Source: CAZZBK01 sp964652155
GTDB lineage: Bacteria > Planctomycetota > Planctomycetia > Pirellulales > PNKZ01
DNA length: 10,186 nt
NCBI GenBank assembly: GCA_964652155.1
Contig: CAZZBK010000184.1
Coordinates: 1-10,186, forward strand
Direction: 5' to 3'
Shown: in pieces, positions 1-6,594 of the stretch
How positions within the stretch are numbered: position 1 is the stretch's first letter
How the letters are laid out: each line of letters opens with the position of its first letter
The notes under the pieces: generated by a model
The model's database searches: none
What the model was told of the DNA's origin: nothing
What the model saw: only the letters and a program-made list of their open reading frames with translations
Made by a program: the position numbers and the translations under genes

Positions 1-50
1 AAACCAATTGGAGACTCACATCCAAAAACACTTGAAAAACAAGACAGTCG

Positions 51-150
51 CTACGACGTGTATGTTCGCGAGGCCGTGTTGCTGCCGCGCAGTTGCTCGA
101 CGGTCTGCTTCATCGCGGCGGCCATGATCCAGGTCGGCTCGCCGATGCAG
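51..150 (-). pseudogene. Orphan 3' fragment of the HpcH/HpaI aldolase gene (direct-repeat copy 1)
   Basis: This 100-bp block matches 916-1015, the last part of the intact aldolase gene, with only 4 mismatches by hand alignment. On the minus strand it would encode the last 32 residues of the aldolase, from CIGEPTW to a terminal RTYTS, and it keeps the TAG stop. There is no upstream coding part: the reading frame runs straight into unrelated AT-rich sequence at 151. Homology starts at a cysteine codon and ends at the stop codon. I read it as the displaced end of the gene left behind by an insertion, or as a duplication made by it. The direction of events cannot be told from one genome. Confidence 0.85.
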
Positions 151-153
151 TTA

Positions 154-185
154 TAGGGTACGCACCCCGTGCGTACCACTCATGA
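154..185 (+). repeat. Left palindromic terminal repeat of the cassette
   Basis: The unit begins TAGGGTACGCAC and contains a perfect 9-bp inverted repeat at 157-177, GGTACGCAC and GTGCGTACC around a CCC loop. It is the inverted counterpart of 887-918. It resembles REP-type extragenic palindromes. Confidence 0.8.
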
Positions 186-202
186 CCCTACGGATGTTGC
201 AT

Positions 203-817
203 TCAACTCTCGTCGTTATTAGCCCTTTGCGCCTCGTTCCATACCTCTCCCCACCATCGTTGTGGGTTTCGATGTTCTTTGATTGCTTGCCTGAGCAATG
301 TTCGCAGCTCTCGTAGTTCGTTACGTCCGAAGCCGTGCCATAAAAGCGCATGGCGTTGTTCTACAGAAAGTGTGACTGGGAATGCGGATCGAATAATTTT
401 TAGATGACGATGGTAGTTGATGGGGATTAGCCAACCGAAAAAAATAATTATCGCGTGTGCTACTAGTACGGTTGCCCATCCTTGTAAAAGCAGTAAACAT
501 GCGAATGAAGTGACATCGCAAAGATGCCAGAGGAGTTCAAGTGGACGGTATACGTTTGGGATTAGTGCATCCCAGATGAGTTTCAAATCTTCTTTGCTGT
601 AGTTTAGTCCGTCTCGTTGCAGTAAGTAGATTCTGGCAATATTTCGAGTCGCATTTTGGACACCATCGAAATAGTGGTAAAGCCCCAAATAGGCCACTAA
701 TGGCGACCATGCCCAGATGATAATTTTAGATGGCCAAGCGTGTGTGTCCTTTGCGATTATGAAATAGACTGTCAGTATAATGAGGTTGATGATAAAGCCG
801 AGATTCGTCGCAAGCAT
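203..817 (-). CDS. Hypothetical multi-pass membrane protein in the AT-rich cassette
   Basis: The 204-residue protein is not one I recognise. It shows four likely membrane segments at about residues 6-22, 31-50, 93-112 and 115-134. Between the two pairs is a polar loop of about 40 residues (51-92), and the last 65 residues form a charged, arginine-rich tail with a likely helix around 165-185 and a tryptophan pair at 188-189. The start is the ATG at 815-817. No good Shine-Dalgarno precedes it; a TATAAA-like box at 832-837 (minus strand) is the only promoter-like element. Codon and base composition are clearly AT-richer than the rest of the window, which suggests acquisition from elsewhere. It is the only gene between the two direct repeats. 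It could be a cargo gene, but I assign no function. Confidence 0.65.
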   Translation of the reverse strand: MLATNLGFIINLIILTVYFIIAKDTHAWPSKIIIWAWSPLVAYLGLYHYFDGVQNATRNIARIYLLQRDGLNYSKEDLKLIWDALIPNVYRPLELLWHLCDVTSFACLLLLQGWATVLVAHAIIIFFGWLIPINYHRHLKIIRSAFPVTLSVEQRHALLWHGFGRNELRELRTLLRQAIKEHRNPQRWWGEVWNEAQRANNDES

Positions 818-886
818 TACTTGGTCTCTGATTTATACACATGGAAGGACCAGCTAGATTGAAAGCTGACTACAGTATCCGTAAAT

Positions 887-918
887 TCGTGAATGGTACG
901 CACGGAGTGCGTACCCTA
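887..918 (-). repeat. Right palindromic terminal repeat, overlapping the aldolase stop codon
   Basis: On the minus strand it begins TAGGGTACGCAC and holds the same 9-bp arms as the left repeat at 895-915, here with a three-base TCC loop. Its first three bases are the TAG stop codon of the aldolase gene (916-918), so the hairpin sits directly behind the stop. There is no T-run after it, so it is not a standard intrinsic terminator, but it could stabilise or end the aldolase transcript. Confidence 0.8.
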
Positions 919-1704
919 CGCCGTGTATGTTCGCGAACCCGTGTTGCTGCCGCGAAGTTGCTCGACGGTCTGCTTCATCGCGGCGGCCATGATCCAGGTC
1001 GGCTCGCCGATGCAGACAAAGTTCCAGCCGTCGCGCACGAGCCCCGCGGCATCGGAGCCGATCATCCAGCCGCTCTTACCGGCTCCGCGGGCCGCGGCCA
1101 GGATTTTCATGAGCGCCTCGCGCAGCACCGGCGAGGTCATCTCGCCGCAGACGCCCAACTCGGCCGACAGGTCATAGGGCCCCACGGCCAAGACGGTGGT
1201 CATTTCATGCGCGGCGATCTCGGCCAGATTGGCGAGGCCGACTTTCGTTTCGATCTGGGGCAGCACGAGGAAGTCGTCCTCGACTTCGCTGCGCCAGTCG
1301 TGGTAGCGAAAACCGCTGACCCAACGGTTACTCAAACCACCGGGGCGACGCTTGCCGCGCGGGGGCAGGTGAACCGCCTCGCGGACGACGTCCAGTTCGG
1401 CGGCCGACTCGACGCTGGCGAGCAAAAAGCCGCAGCAGCCCAGATCGATCGCCAGTCGCAGCGCGGCGTAATCGTTGCTCCGCGGCCGGATGAGCACCGG
1501 ATAGTTGAGCCGTCGGCCCGTGGCGCACGCCTCGGCCACGACCTCGGGCGAGTGTGGGCCATGCTCCAGATCGACGATCACGTAGTCGACGCCGCTGCGG
1601 GCGCAGACCTCGATCAGGTCGGGCCACAGGTGATCGGTGGCCAGCACGCCCGTGGTGACCTCGCCGCGACGGACTTTTTCCAACAATAAGCGAGCCGGTT
1701 GCAT
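916..1704 (-). CDS. HpcH/HpaI-family class II (metal-dependent) aldolase
   Basis: The 262-residue protein belongs to the HpcH/HpaI aldolase/citrate lyase family: TIM-barrel enzymes that cleave or form 2-keto-3-deoxy or 4-hydroxy-2-oxo acids with a divalent metal in the cytoplasm. Visible motifs are DLEHGP (residues 45-50, with D45 and H48), LIRP (R73), a family-like GKRRPGG loop (117-123), QIET (E152 as metal ligand) and GPYDLS (D178 as metal ligand). These fit HpaI H45, R70, E149 and D175 with a constant offset of three. The ATG at 1702-1704 has an AGGG four bases upstream. The gene lies 71 bp after the cvpA-like gene on the same strand. Its last 100 bp are duplicated at 51-150, and its stop codon overlaps a palindromic repeat. 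The exact substrate cannot be told; a 2,4-dihydroxyhept-2-enedioate or 2-keto-3-deoxysugar acid is possible. Confidence 0.9.
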   Translation of the reverse strand: MQPARLLLEKVRRGEVTTGVLATDHLWPDLIEVCARSGVDYVIVDLEHGPHSPEVVAEACATGRRLNYPVLIRPRSNDYAALRLAIDLGCCGFLLASVESAAELDVVREAVHLPPRGKRRPGGLSNRWVSGFRYHDWRSEVEDDFLVLPQIETKVGLANLAEIAAHEMTTVLAVGPYDLSAELGVCGEMTSPVLREALMKILAAARGAGKSGWMIGSDAAGLVRDGWNFVCIGEPTWIMAAAMKQTVEQLRGSNTGSRTYTA

Positions 1705-1775
1705 GACACCCTACGAGCAAGAAGATAAATCGGTTAGGTCAACATCATCGTGGGAGAGGGGGGACAGCCCTCGCG

Positions 1776-2390
1776 TTACTTTGGCACGCGGGGCTGCGGA
1801 TCGAACAGACCCTCGGTTCGCTCATAACGCAGCCGCTTGCTGGCATAGCGGAGCATGAAATCCCCTTGCGGGTCGAATGGATGGCCGCTGGAAAAAGCTC
1901 CGCTCTTGCCCGACAGCCCGTGGACGTAGGCGAGCCACAAGCGGTCGGGTGCGAGGCCGAACACGAGGGGCTGCTCGGGACGGAAGCCGTCGAAGAAAAA
2001 GTTCTTCGCCATCGGCGCCATGTGCAAGGTCATGGTGAGAAAGCAGACCAGCACCCAGCCGGCCCAAGCCTGTAGCAACGAGCCGCCGATCAGGTCGAGC
2101 TGCTTGGGAAATTTGAGCCGGAAGCCGGAGAGCTTGCTCATCGCCAGGGTCATGACAAACAGACTGACGGCGAACAGCAGCCAGACGGCGAGGAAGTCGG
2201 CCCAATGGTAGAGCCCATCCCAGCCAGCTTGCAGGGCGTTGGCCAGGATCTCAAAGTTGCTGGTGGCAATCAGGGCGGCGGTGGTGATGTTGACGAGCTG
2301 AATCACGCCTCCCCAGAGGCCTTGACTGAAATGGCGCACGGCCAGAGCCAGCGGGATGGTCAACAGCAGCAACGATAACACGAGACTCAT
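1776..2390 (-). CDS. CvpA-like integral membrane protein
   Basis: The 204-residue protein has four predicted membrane segments at about residues 2-18, 24-45, 60-84 and 98-122, followed by an 80-residue polar tail ending QPRVPK. The pattern LWGGVIQL near residue 25, the long third helix, and LDLIGGSLLQAWAGW at 98-112 resemble the CvpA (colicin V production) family, in which a conserved D-x-x-x-G-G/A stretch opens the fourth helix. CvpA proteins sit in the inner membrane and are linked to envelope homeostasis; the mechanism is not settled. The extra C-terminal tail is not typical of short CvpA proteins. The ATG is only 6 bp behind the TAA of the gspE-like gene, so the two are very likely co-transcribed and translationally linked. 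Family assignment is from pattern only, so the confidence is moderate. Confidence 0.65.
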   Translation of the reverse strand: MSLVLSLLLLTIPLALAVRHFSQGLWGGVIQLVNITTAALIATSNFEILANALQAGWDGLYHWADFLAVWLLFAVSLFVMTLAMSKLSGFRLKFPKQLDLIGGSLLQAWAGWVLVCFLTMTLHMAPMAKNFFFDGFRPEQPLVFGLAPDRLWLAYVHGLSGKSGAFSSGHPFDPQGDFMLRYASKRLRYERTEGLFDPQPRVPK

Positions 2391-2396
2391 GAGGTC

Positions 2397-4166
2397 TTAT
2401 TCCTTCAGGGCGCGCATAATCTCTTCGAGCGACGTGACGCCGCGAACAACCAGGGCGATCGCTTCTTCTTGCAAGGTGGGCATGCCCGCTTTCTGAGCCG
2501 CCTGCCGAACGCTCTCGACCGACGGCTTGTTGGCAATCGCCTGTCGCACGTCGTTGTTGACGATCAACAGCTCGAAGATGCCGGTGCGGCCGAAATAGCC
2601 CACGCCGCCGCATTGCGAACAAGGCGGGGTGGGCTTTTCGCCTTGCACCGGGGCCTTGGGGGGCGGGACGCGGTAGAACGATTGCGCCTTCTCAGGCGGA
2701 ACCCGCAATTTTTGCAGCAACTCAGCAGGGGGCGTGTAGGCTTGCTTGCAGCCCTCGCATAGCTTGCGCACCAGGCGACCGTTCACGCAGGCCGTCAAGG
2801 CCATCGCCAAGTTCTTCGTGGGCACCTTGAGCATCAGTGCGCGAATGATCGACTCGGCAACCTCTTTGGCCTGGATCGTGCCAATGACCAACCGCTTCTC
2901 ATCGGTCACTTCTTTGCACAGCATGGTCAGCGTTTCACCGTTCACGAAATCGTGAATGGCGTACACGTCCGGGTATTGTCGGGCGAGACCGGGGAGGACG
3001 GTCATGGGCGACTGTCCGGCGTCGGCGTCGTAGGTTGTGACGGGAACGTTTTCAACGTGGATCTCGTGGGCCTTGGCGTGCTCGACCCCCACGGCGCTGC
3101 GCATGAATCGGTCGACGCCGGTGATCGTGGCGGTGAACAGTGACGAGAGGCCTTTGCCGCTGGGGGCCGAGACGAGCACGAGCCCCTCTTTTTCCATCAG
3201 GGCTTTTTTGAGGTCTTCTTGCTGTTTGGGGCGCAGGCCGATGTTGTCCAGCTTGGCCTGTTGCGCAAAGCCGTCGTCGACCTGCACGAGCACCCGTTCG
3301 CCGGTCGGCGTGCCTTGGCTGACGAGTTTGCAATGGTACTTCCCCTTCTCGTGCTTGATCTCGAAAAAGCCCTGCTGCCGCTGCACACGCTCCTTGGGGT
3401 TCAGGCCGGCGGCCGACTTGAGCACTTCGAGCATGGGGTCGCAACCCTCGCGGGTCTTGGCGGGGGCGTTGTTCAACACGCCGTCGATTTGGAACTGCAC
3501 GGCGACGCTCGTTTGCGAGTAGTCGAGCACGGCGGCCGACGCGCGGCGGCTGCGAATGTCGATCAGCAGTTGCTGGGCGGCGTGAAAGCCCTTGACCGCC
3601 GTGAGGCGCACGCTGGTGGCCTTGTTTTCGCCATCGTTGGCGCCCCCCTTGGCCAAGATTTCGATCGGCAGTTGGCCCTTGCCGCTGGCCGCCTTGTCAG
3701 GCACTTTTACGCCCAATCGCTTGAGCAGCGGCGCGGCCCATTGCAGCGCATGGTCGCGCGTCAGCACTTTTTCGTCGTCGGTCACCGACTTGTTGCGTTT
3801 GAACGTGTAGGCCACGACCGGACCCAAGCCGCACGCCACGTAGAGCACAAACGCGAGCCAAAACCAGGGGATCACGCTCAGCAGCAGCCAGCCGATCAGG
3901 AACGTGCCGACGACGATGCCGTTCCACTTGGCCGCGCCGAGCTTGAGTTGCTGCACGTCGTAGTTGACCCAATCGGCCAGATAGACGAACGCCGCGAACA
4001 CCAGCCACACGAAGCCGAGTTTGTAGAGGGCCAAATAGCCCCCCGGCCCGCGCGCAGGATCGAAGCTTACTTTGTCGAGCGGCCAGCTCGCCGCTTCCTG
4101 AGCCGCGAGCGCGTCGGGAAACAGCAGCCCCAGGACCACGGCGACGATGAACAAACGTTGCGGCAT
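2397..4166 (-). CDS. Membrane-anchored degenerate GspE/PilB-family ATPase (probable pseudo-ATPase)
   Basis: The 589-residue protein has an apparent signal peptide (1-22, ending ALAA), membrane segments at about 45-66, 81-98 and 100-121, and positive charge just after the last one. This would place the C-terminal domain in the cytoplasm. Residues from about 185 follow the GspE/PilB secretion-ATPase plan: an N-terminal region with RQQGFFEIK, a P-loop region, a Walker B region, the zinc-binding pairs CEGC (470, 473) and CSQC (516, 519), and GYFGRTGIFELL at 523-534. The catalytic motifs are broken. The P-loop reads APSGKGLSSL at 334-343, with leucine where the family lysine should be. The Walker B region reads AIHDFVNGET instead of VGEIRDxET, and the His-box histidine is missing (GTIQAK). 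It starts by a TAATG overlap with pilT. A structural or regulatory partner of the intact PilT-like motor is likely; weak ATPase activity is not excluded. Confidence 0.88.
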   Translation of the reverse strand: MPQRLFIVAVVLGLLFPDALAAQEAASWPLDKVSFDPARGPGGYLALYKLGFVWLVFAAFVYLADWVNYDVQQLKLGAAKWNGIVVGTFLIGWLLLSVIPWFWLAFVLYVACGLGPVVAYTFKRNKSVTDDEKVLTRDHALQWAAPLLKRLGVKVPDKAASGKGQLPIEILAKGGANDGENKATSVRLTAVKGFHAAQQLLIDIRSRRASAAVLDYSQTSVAVQFQIDGVLNNAPAKTREGCDPMLEVLKSAAGLNPKERVQRQQGFFEIKHEKGKYHCKLVSQGTPTGERVLVQVDDGFAQQAKLDNIGLRPKQQEDLKKALMEKEGLVLVSAPSGKGLSSLFTATITGVDRFMRSAVGVEHAKAHEIHVENVPVTTYDADAGQSPMTVLPGLARQYPDVYAIHDFVNGETLTMLCKEVTDEKRLVIGTIQAKEVAESIIRALMLKVPTKNLAMALTACVNGRLVRKLCEGCKQAYTPPAELLQKLRVPPEKAQSFYRVPPPKAPVQGEKPTPPCSQCGGVGYFGRTGIFELLIVNNDVRQAIANKPSVESVRQAAQKAGMPTLQEEAIALVVRGVTSLEEIMRALKE

Positions 4167-5314
4167 TACAGAATTCCCGGTTGTCGGACTTCGATCCCCT
4201 TGAGCGCCATTTTGAGGGCCTCGATGTTCGGGGCGACCTCGAAGGCGGTCTCGCGGTCGATCAGTTCTTTGTCGATCAGGCTCTTTAGGCTCATCGTGAA
4301 ATCTTGCATGCCCTCTTTATCGCACATGCGAATCACGTCGCCGAGCTTTTCGTCTTTGCCTTCCAAGAGCATTTTGCGGACGGTGGCGTTGAAGGTCATG
4401 ATCTCGACCGTCGGGACGCGGCCCACGCCTTCTTTGATCGAAGGGAGCAGCTTTTGCGCCACAATGGCCTTCATGTTCATGGCAATGGCGCTGCGCAGCG
4501 CGCCGTGCATGTTCTGCGGGAACAAGTCGAGGATGCGGCCGATCGTCGAGGGGGAGTTGCTCGCGTGGATCGTGCCGAACACCAGGTGACCCGTCTCGGC
4601 GGCGTGTATGGCGGTAAGAAACGTCTCCTCGTCACACATTTCGCCCACCAGCATCACGTCCGGGTCTTCACGCACCGCGTGCTTCATGCCGATGCCGAAG
4701 TCTTTGACGTCGAAGCCGACCTCGCGCTGGTTGATCAGGCACTTGTCCTCGGTGAAGACGAATTCGATCGGGTCTTCGAGCGTGAGAATGTGCTTGCGGT
4801 AGTTGTGGTTGATGTAGTTGAGCATCGAGGCGATCGTGGTGCTCTTGCCCGAGCCCGTCACGCCGGCCAGCAGCACCATGCCCTGGCTGAACTTGCAGAG
4901 TTCCTCCATGATGGGTGGCAGGTTCAGGCCCGCAAAGTCGGGGATCCACTGGTTCACGCGGCGGGCCACCAAGCCCAGGTGCCCGAGCTGCTGGAACAAA
5001 TTGACGCGGAACCGCCACAGCGTCCCCTCGACATCGACTGTATGGGCGAAGTCGGCGCCGCCGGTCTCGTCGAAAATCTTGCGCTTGCTTTCGTTCATCA
5101 GTGGCAACAAGAGCCGGGCCATCTCTTCGTCCTCGATCGGCGGACGATTGATCGGTCGCAAGGTCCCTTTGACGCGGACGATTGGCGGTCGGCCGACCTT
5201 GAGGTGCAAGTCGCTCCCTTCGAGCTTGACGAGCGCGCGGAAGAGCTTGTCGACTTCCGTCTCTTCGTGCTTGACGATATAGCGTTCGATGTCGCTGGTC
5301 GTGGGGGTCGCCAT
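4166..5314 (-). CDS. pilT: PilT-like type IV pilus twitching/retraction ATPase
   Basis: This is a cytoplasmic hexameric motor ATPase of the PilT family, which in type IV pilus systems drives pilus disassembly. Numbering from the ATG at 5312-5314 (382 residues), it has the GSDLHLKVGRPP start of the N-terminal domain (33-44), a complete Walker A GVTGSGKST (151-159), the Asp box TLEDPIEF (178-185), Walker B VMLVGEMCDEET (220-231), and the His box AAETGHLVFGTIH (238-250). The C-terminal PilT signature AIRNLI is altered to ATVRKML (310-316). An alternative in-frame GTG start at 5363-5365 would add 17 residues with no family resemblance, and neither start has a good Shine-Dalgarno, so I chose the ATG. 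Its TAA overlaps the ATG of the gspE-like gene by one base. No pilin or PilC gene is in the window, so a role in twitching is by family only. Confidence 0.92.
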   Translation of the reverse strand: MATPTTSDIERYIVKHEETEVDKLFRALVKLEGSDLHLKVGRPPIVRVKGTLRPINRPPIEDEEMARLLLPLMNESKRKIFDETGGADFAHTVDVEGTLWRFRVNLFQQLGHLGLVARRVNQWIPDFAGLNLPPIMEELCKFSQGMVLLAGVTGSGKSTTIASMLNYINHNYRKHILTLEDPIEFVFTEDKCLINQREVGFDVKDFGIGMKHAVREDPDVMLVGEMCDEETFLTAIHAAETGHLVFGTIHASNSPSTIGRILDLFPQNMHGALRSAIAMNMKAIVAQKLLPSIKEGVGRVPTVEIMTFNATVRKMLLEGKDEKLGDVIRMCDKEGMQDFTMSLKSLIDKELIDRETAFEVAPNIEALKMALKGIEVRQPGIL

Positions 5315-5365
5315 GATCGATGGTCTCAATTCAGGGTCACTAGTGCCGCCGCCCAAGCCGGACAC

Positions 5366-5573
5366 ATGAAATCGTATTCAAACTGTAAGCGAACCGGTAC
5401 TTTCAACTGCAAAATATCGCCACAAAAAACACAAGAAATCGCAAAAAATGCCAGAAATGTCACAACAGCTAGGGGGCGTGCATCGCGTTCGTATCGTTGT
5501 GCATTTCCGAGTTTTTTGCGGCCATGATTGCATCTTTTTTGGTTGTTGTTCCGTGCGATTGCGGTTGAAGTGA
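5366..5573. promoter_or_regulatory. AT-rich spacer upstream of pilT with phased A-tracts
   Basis: This 208-bp gap separates the hisF stop from the pilT start; both genes read to the left. It is strikingly AT-rich for this genome. A-runs centred near 5412, 5426, 5437, 5445 and 5456 are spaced about 8-14 bp apart, and T6 runs lie at 5512-5517 and 5535-5540. Such spacing suggests intrinsically curved DNA at the promoter of the pilT operon. I see no convincing -35/-10 pair and no clear terminator for hisF. The promoter role is inference from position. Confidence 0.4.
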
Positions 5574-6344
5574 TTATAAACCGCGGACGCTCACTCCGCG
5601 CGCGGCCATGAGCTGTTTCGTCTCGCGGATCGTGAACTCGCCAAAGTGGAAAATGCTCGCCGCCAGCGCCGCGTCAGCCTTGCCCAGCAGGATCGCGTCG
5701 GCCAGGTGCTCGGGCTTGCCCGCCCCGCCACTGGCCACGACCGGGATCGAGACCGCCGACGACACGGCCGCGGTGATTTCCAAATCGTACCCGTTCTTGG
5801 TGCCGTCGGCATCCATGCAGGTCAGGACAATTTCGCCCGCCCCCAGCCGCTCGACCTCGCGCGCCCACTCGACCGCTTCGAGTCCGGTCCCTACGCGGCC
5901 GCCACTGATGTGGACCTCCCAAAACTCGTGGCCATCCTTGGGTACCCGTTTGGGGTCGATATTCACCACCGTGGCGCAGCGTCCGAATTTGCGTGCGACC
6001 TGCGTGATGAGCGCGGGGGTGCGCACGGCCGCCGAGTTGATGCTGACCTTCTCGGCCCCGGCCGCAATGAGCGCCGCCGCGTCGTCGAGCGTGCGGATGC
6101 CGCCGCCCACCGTGAAGGGCATAAAGATCGTGTCCGAGACGCGCCGCACGACATCGAGCATGATCGACCGCGCCTCGTGCGTGGCCGTGATATCGAGAAA
6201 GACGAGTTCGTCGGCCCCCTCGGCCTCGTAACGCGCCGCCACCTCGACCGGGTCCCCCGCGTCTCGTAGCTGCAAAAATTTTGTCCCTTTGACGACCCGG
6301 CCGCGATCGACATCCAAGCAGGGGATCACACGATGAGCGAGCAT
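5574..6344 (-). CDS. hisF: Imidazole glycerol phosphate synthase cyclase subunit HisF
   Basis: HisF forms a complex with the glutaminase HisH. It uses ammonia to convert PRFAR into imidazole glycerol phosphate and AICAR, a step of histidine synthesis linked to purine salvage. The 256-residue protein starts MLAHRVIPCLDVDRGRVVKG, the usual family start. The catalytic aspartates are in their usual places, D11 in PCLDV and D130 in VVNID. The phosphate-binding glycines are present as VGGGIRT (79-85) and ASGGAGK (204-210), and the C-terminal half repeats the half-barrel. The ATG at 6342-6344 has AGGA at 6350-6353, five bases upstream. The frame stays open 96 bases further, but that extension lacks family similarity. 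No other his gene is nearby, so the pathway genes appear scattered. Confidence 0.97.
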   Translation of the reverse strand: MLAHRVIPCLDVDRGRVVKGTKFLQLRDAGDPVEVAARYEAEGADELVFLDITATHEARSIMLDVVRRVSDTIFMPFTVGGGIRTLDDAAALIAAGAEKVSINSAAVRTPALITQVARKFGRCATVVNIDPKRVPKDGHEFWEVHISGGRVGTGLEAVEWAREVERLGAGEIVLTCMDADGTKNGYDLEITAAVSSAVSIPVVASGGAGKPEHLADAILLGKADAALAASIFHFGEFTIRETKQLMAARGVSVRGL

Positions 6345-6349
6345 GCACG

Positions 6350-6353
6350 TCCT
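6350..6353 (-). promoter_or_regulatory. Shine-Dalgarno that decides the hisF start
   Basis: AGGA on the minus strand lies five bases before the ATG at 6342-6344. It supports the family-length start over the upstream in-frame ATG at 6438-6440. Confidence 0.6.
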
Positions 6354-6594
6354 GACAGAGAAACACGAGCGAGGGGAAACCCTCGGTTGAATAGGCATTG
6401 GGCCTTCGTTCACTGTATTTGTCGCCGCCAGCCGGGTCAATGCGCCGCCGTCTGCGGCAGGTCGTGGGGAGGGGAGTGGGAACCACGGATGAACACGAAG
6501 GGGAGGCGAGTGAAGCGTCCCTATTTAGCCCCTGGCGATAGGATCGTAGGGCCGTACGCCGGGGGTTTTGCACGATGATCGCACGCGTCTCAAC

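Larger units (their letters stand above)
151..915. mobile_element. Putative 765-bp inserted cassette with inverted palindromic ends
   Basis: The segment lies exactly between two 100-bp direct copies of the aldolase 3' end (51-150 and 916-1015). It carries inverted near-identical ends: 154-185 on the plus strand and 887-918 on the minus strand agree at 29 of 32 positions, and the three differences are all C/T. It is AT-richer than its surroundings: a hand count gives 22/60 G+C at 721-780 against 43/60 at 1081-1140 in the aldolase gene. It holds one open reading frame, an unrecognised membrane protein. No transposase or integrase is encoded, so any mobility would need help in trans. The alternative is a local duplication next to REP-type repeats that happen to lie at both ends. 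Confidence 0.55.
51..1015. repeat. 100-bp direct repeat pair (51-150 and 916-1015) flanking the cassette
   Basis: The two copies are in the same orientation, share 96 of 100 bases, and are separated by 765 bp. Copy 2 is the functional 3' end of the aldolase gene. The repeat is far longer than a usual transposon target-site duplication. It looks more like the gene-end duplications left by elements that integrate near a 3' end and restore the gene. Confidence 0.8.

Noticed and set aside
51..1015. A classic insertion sequence
   Set aside because: No transposase is encoded, and the 100-bp direct repeats are coding sequence of a neighbouring gene, far longer than IS target duplications.
841..1689. 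A 282-residue plus-strand open frame antisense to the aldolase gene
   Set aside because: It mirrors a gene with complete family motifs, has Arg/Ala/Gly/Asp-rich composition typical of GC-rich shadow frames, and has no recognisable domain.
3219..4589. A 456-residue plus-strand open frame over the gspE-like and pilT genes
   Set aside because: It crosses the boundary of two well-supported minus-strand genes and has shadow-frame composition (repeated His, Arg, Gln, Val with no domain).
5441..5454. A sigma-54-like TGGCA...TGC element on the minus strand upstream of pilT
   Set aside because: The GG to GC spacing is 8 bases rather than the required 10, and the sequence between is just the T-run of an A-tract region.
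4304..5527. A 407-residue plus-strand open frame antisense to pilT
   Set aside because: It is opposite a gene whose Walker A, Walker B, Asp and His boxes are intact; length alone is expected from GC-rich third positions.
6345..6440. A 32-residue N-terminal extension of HisF
   Set aside because: The extension has no HisF similarity, and the family start MLAHRVIPCLD with D11 in place and an AGGA upstream fits the shorter form.
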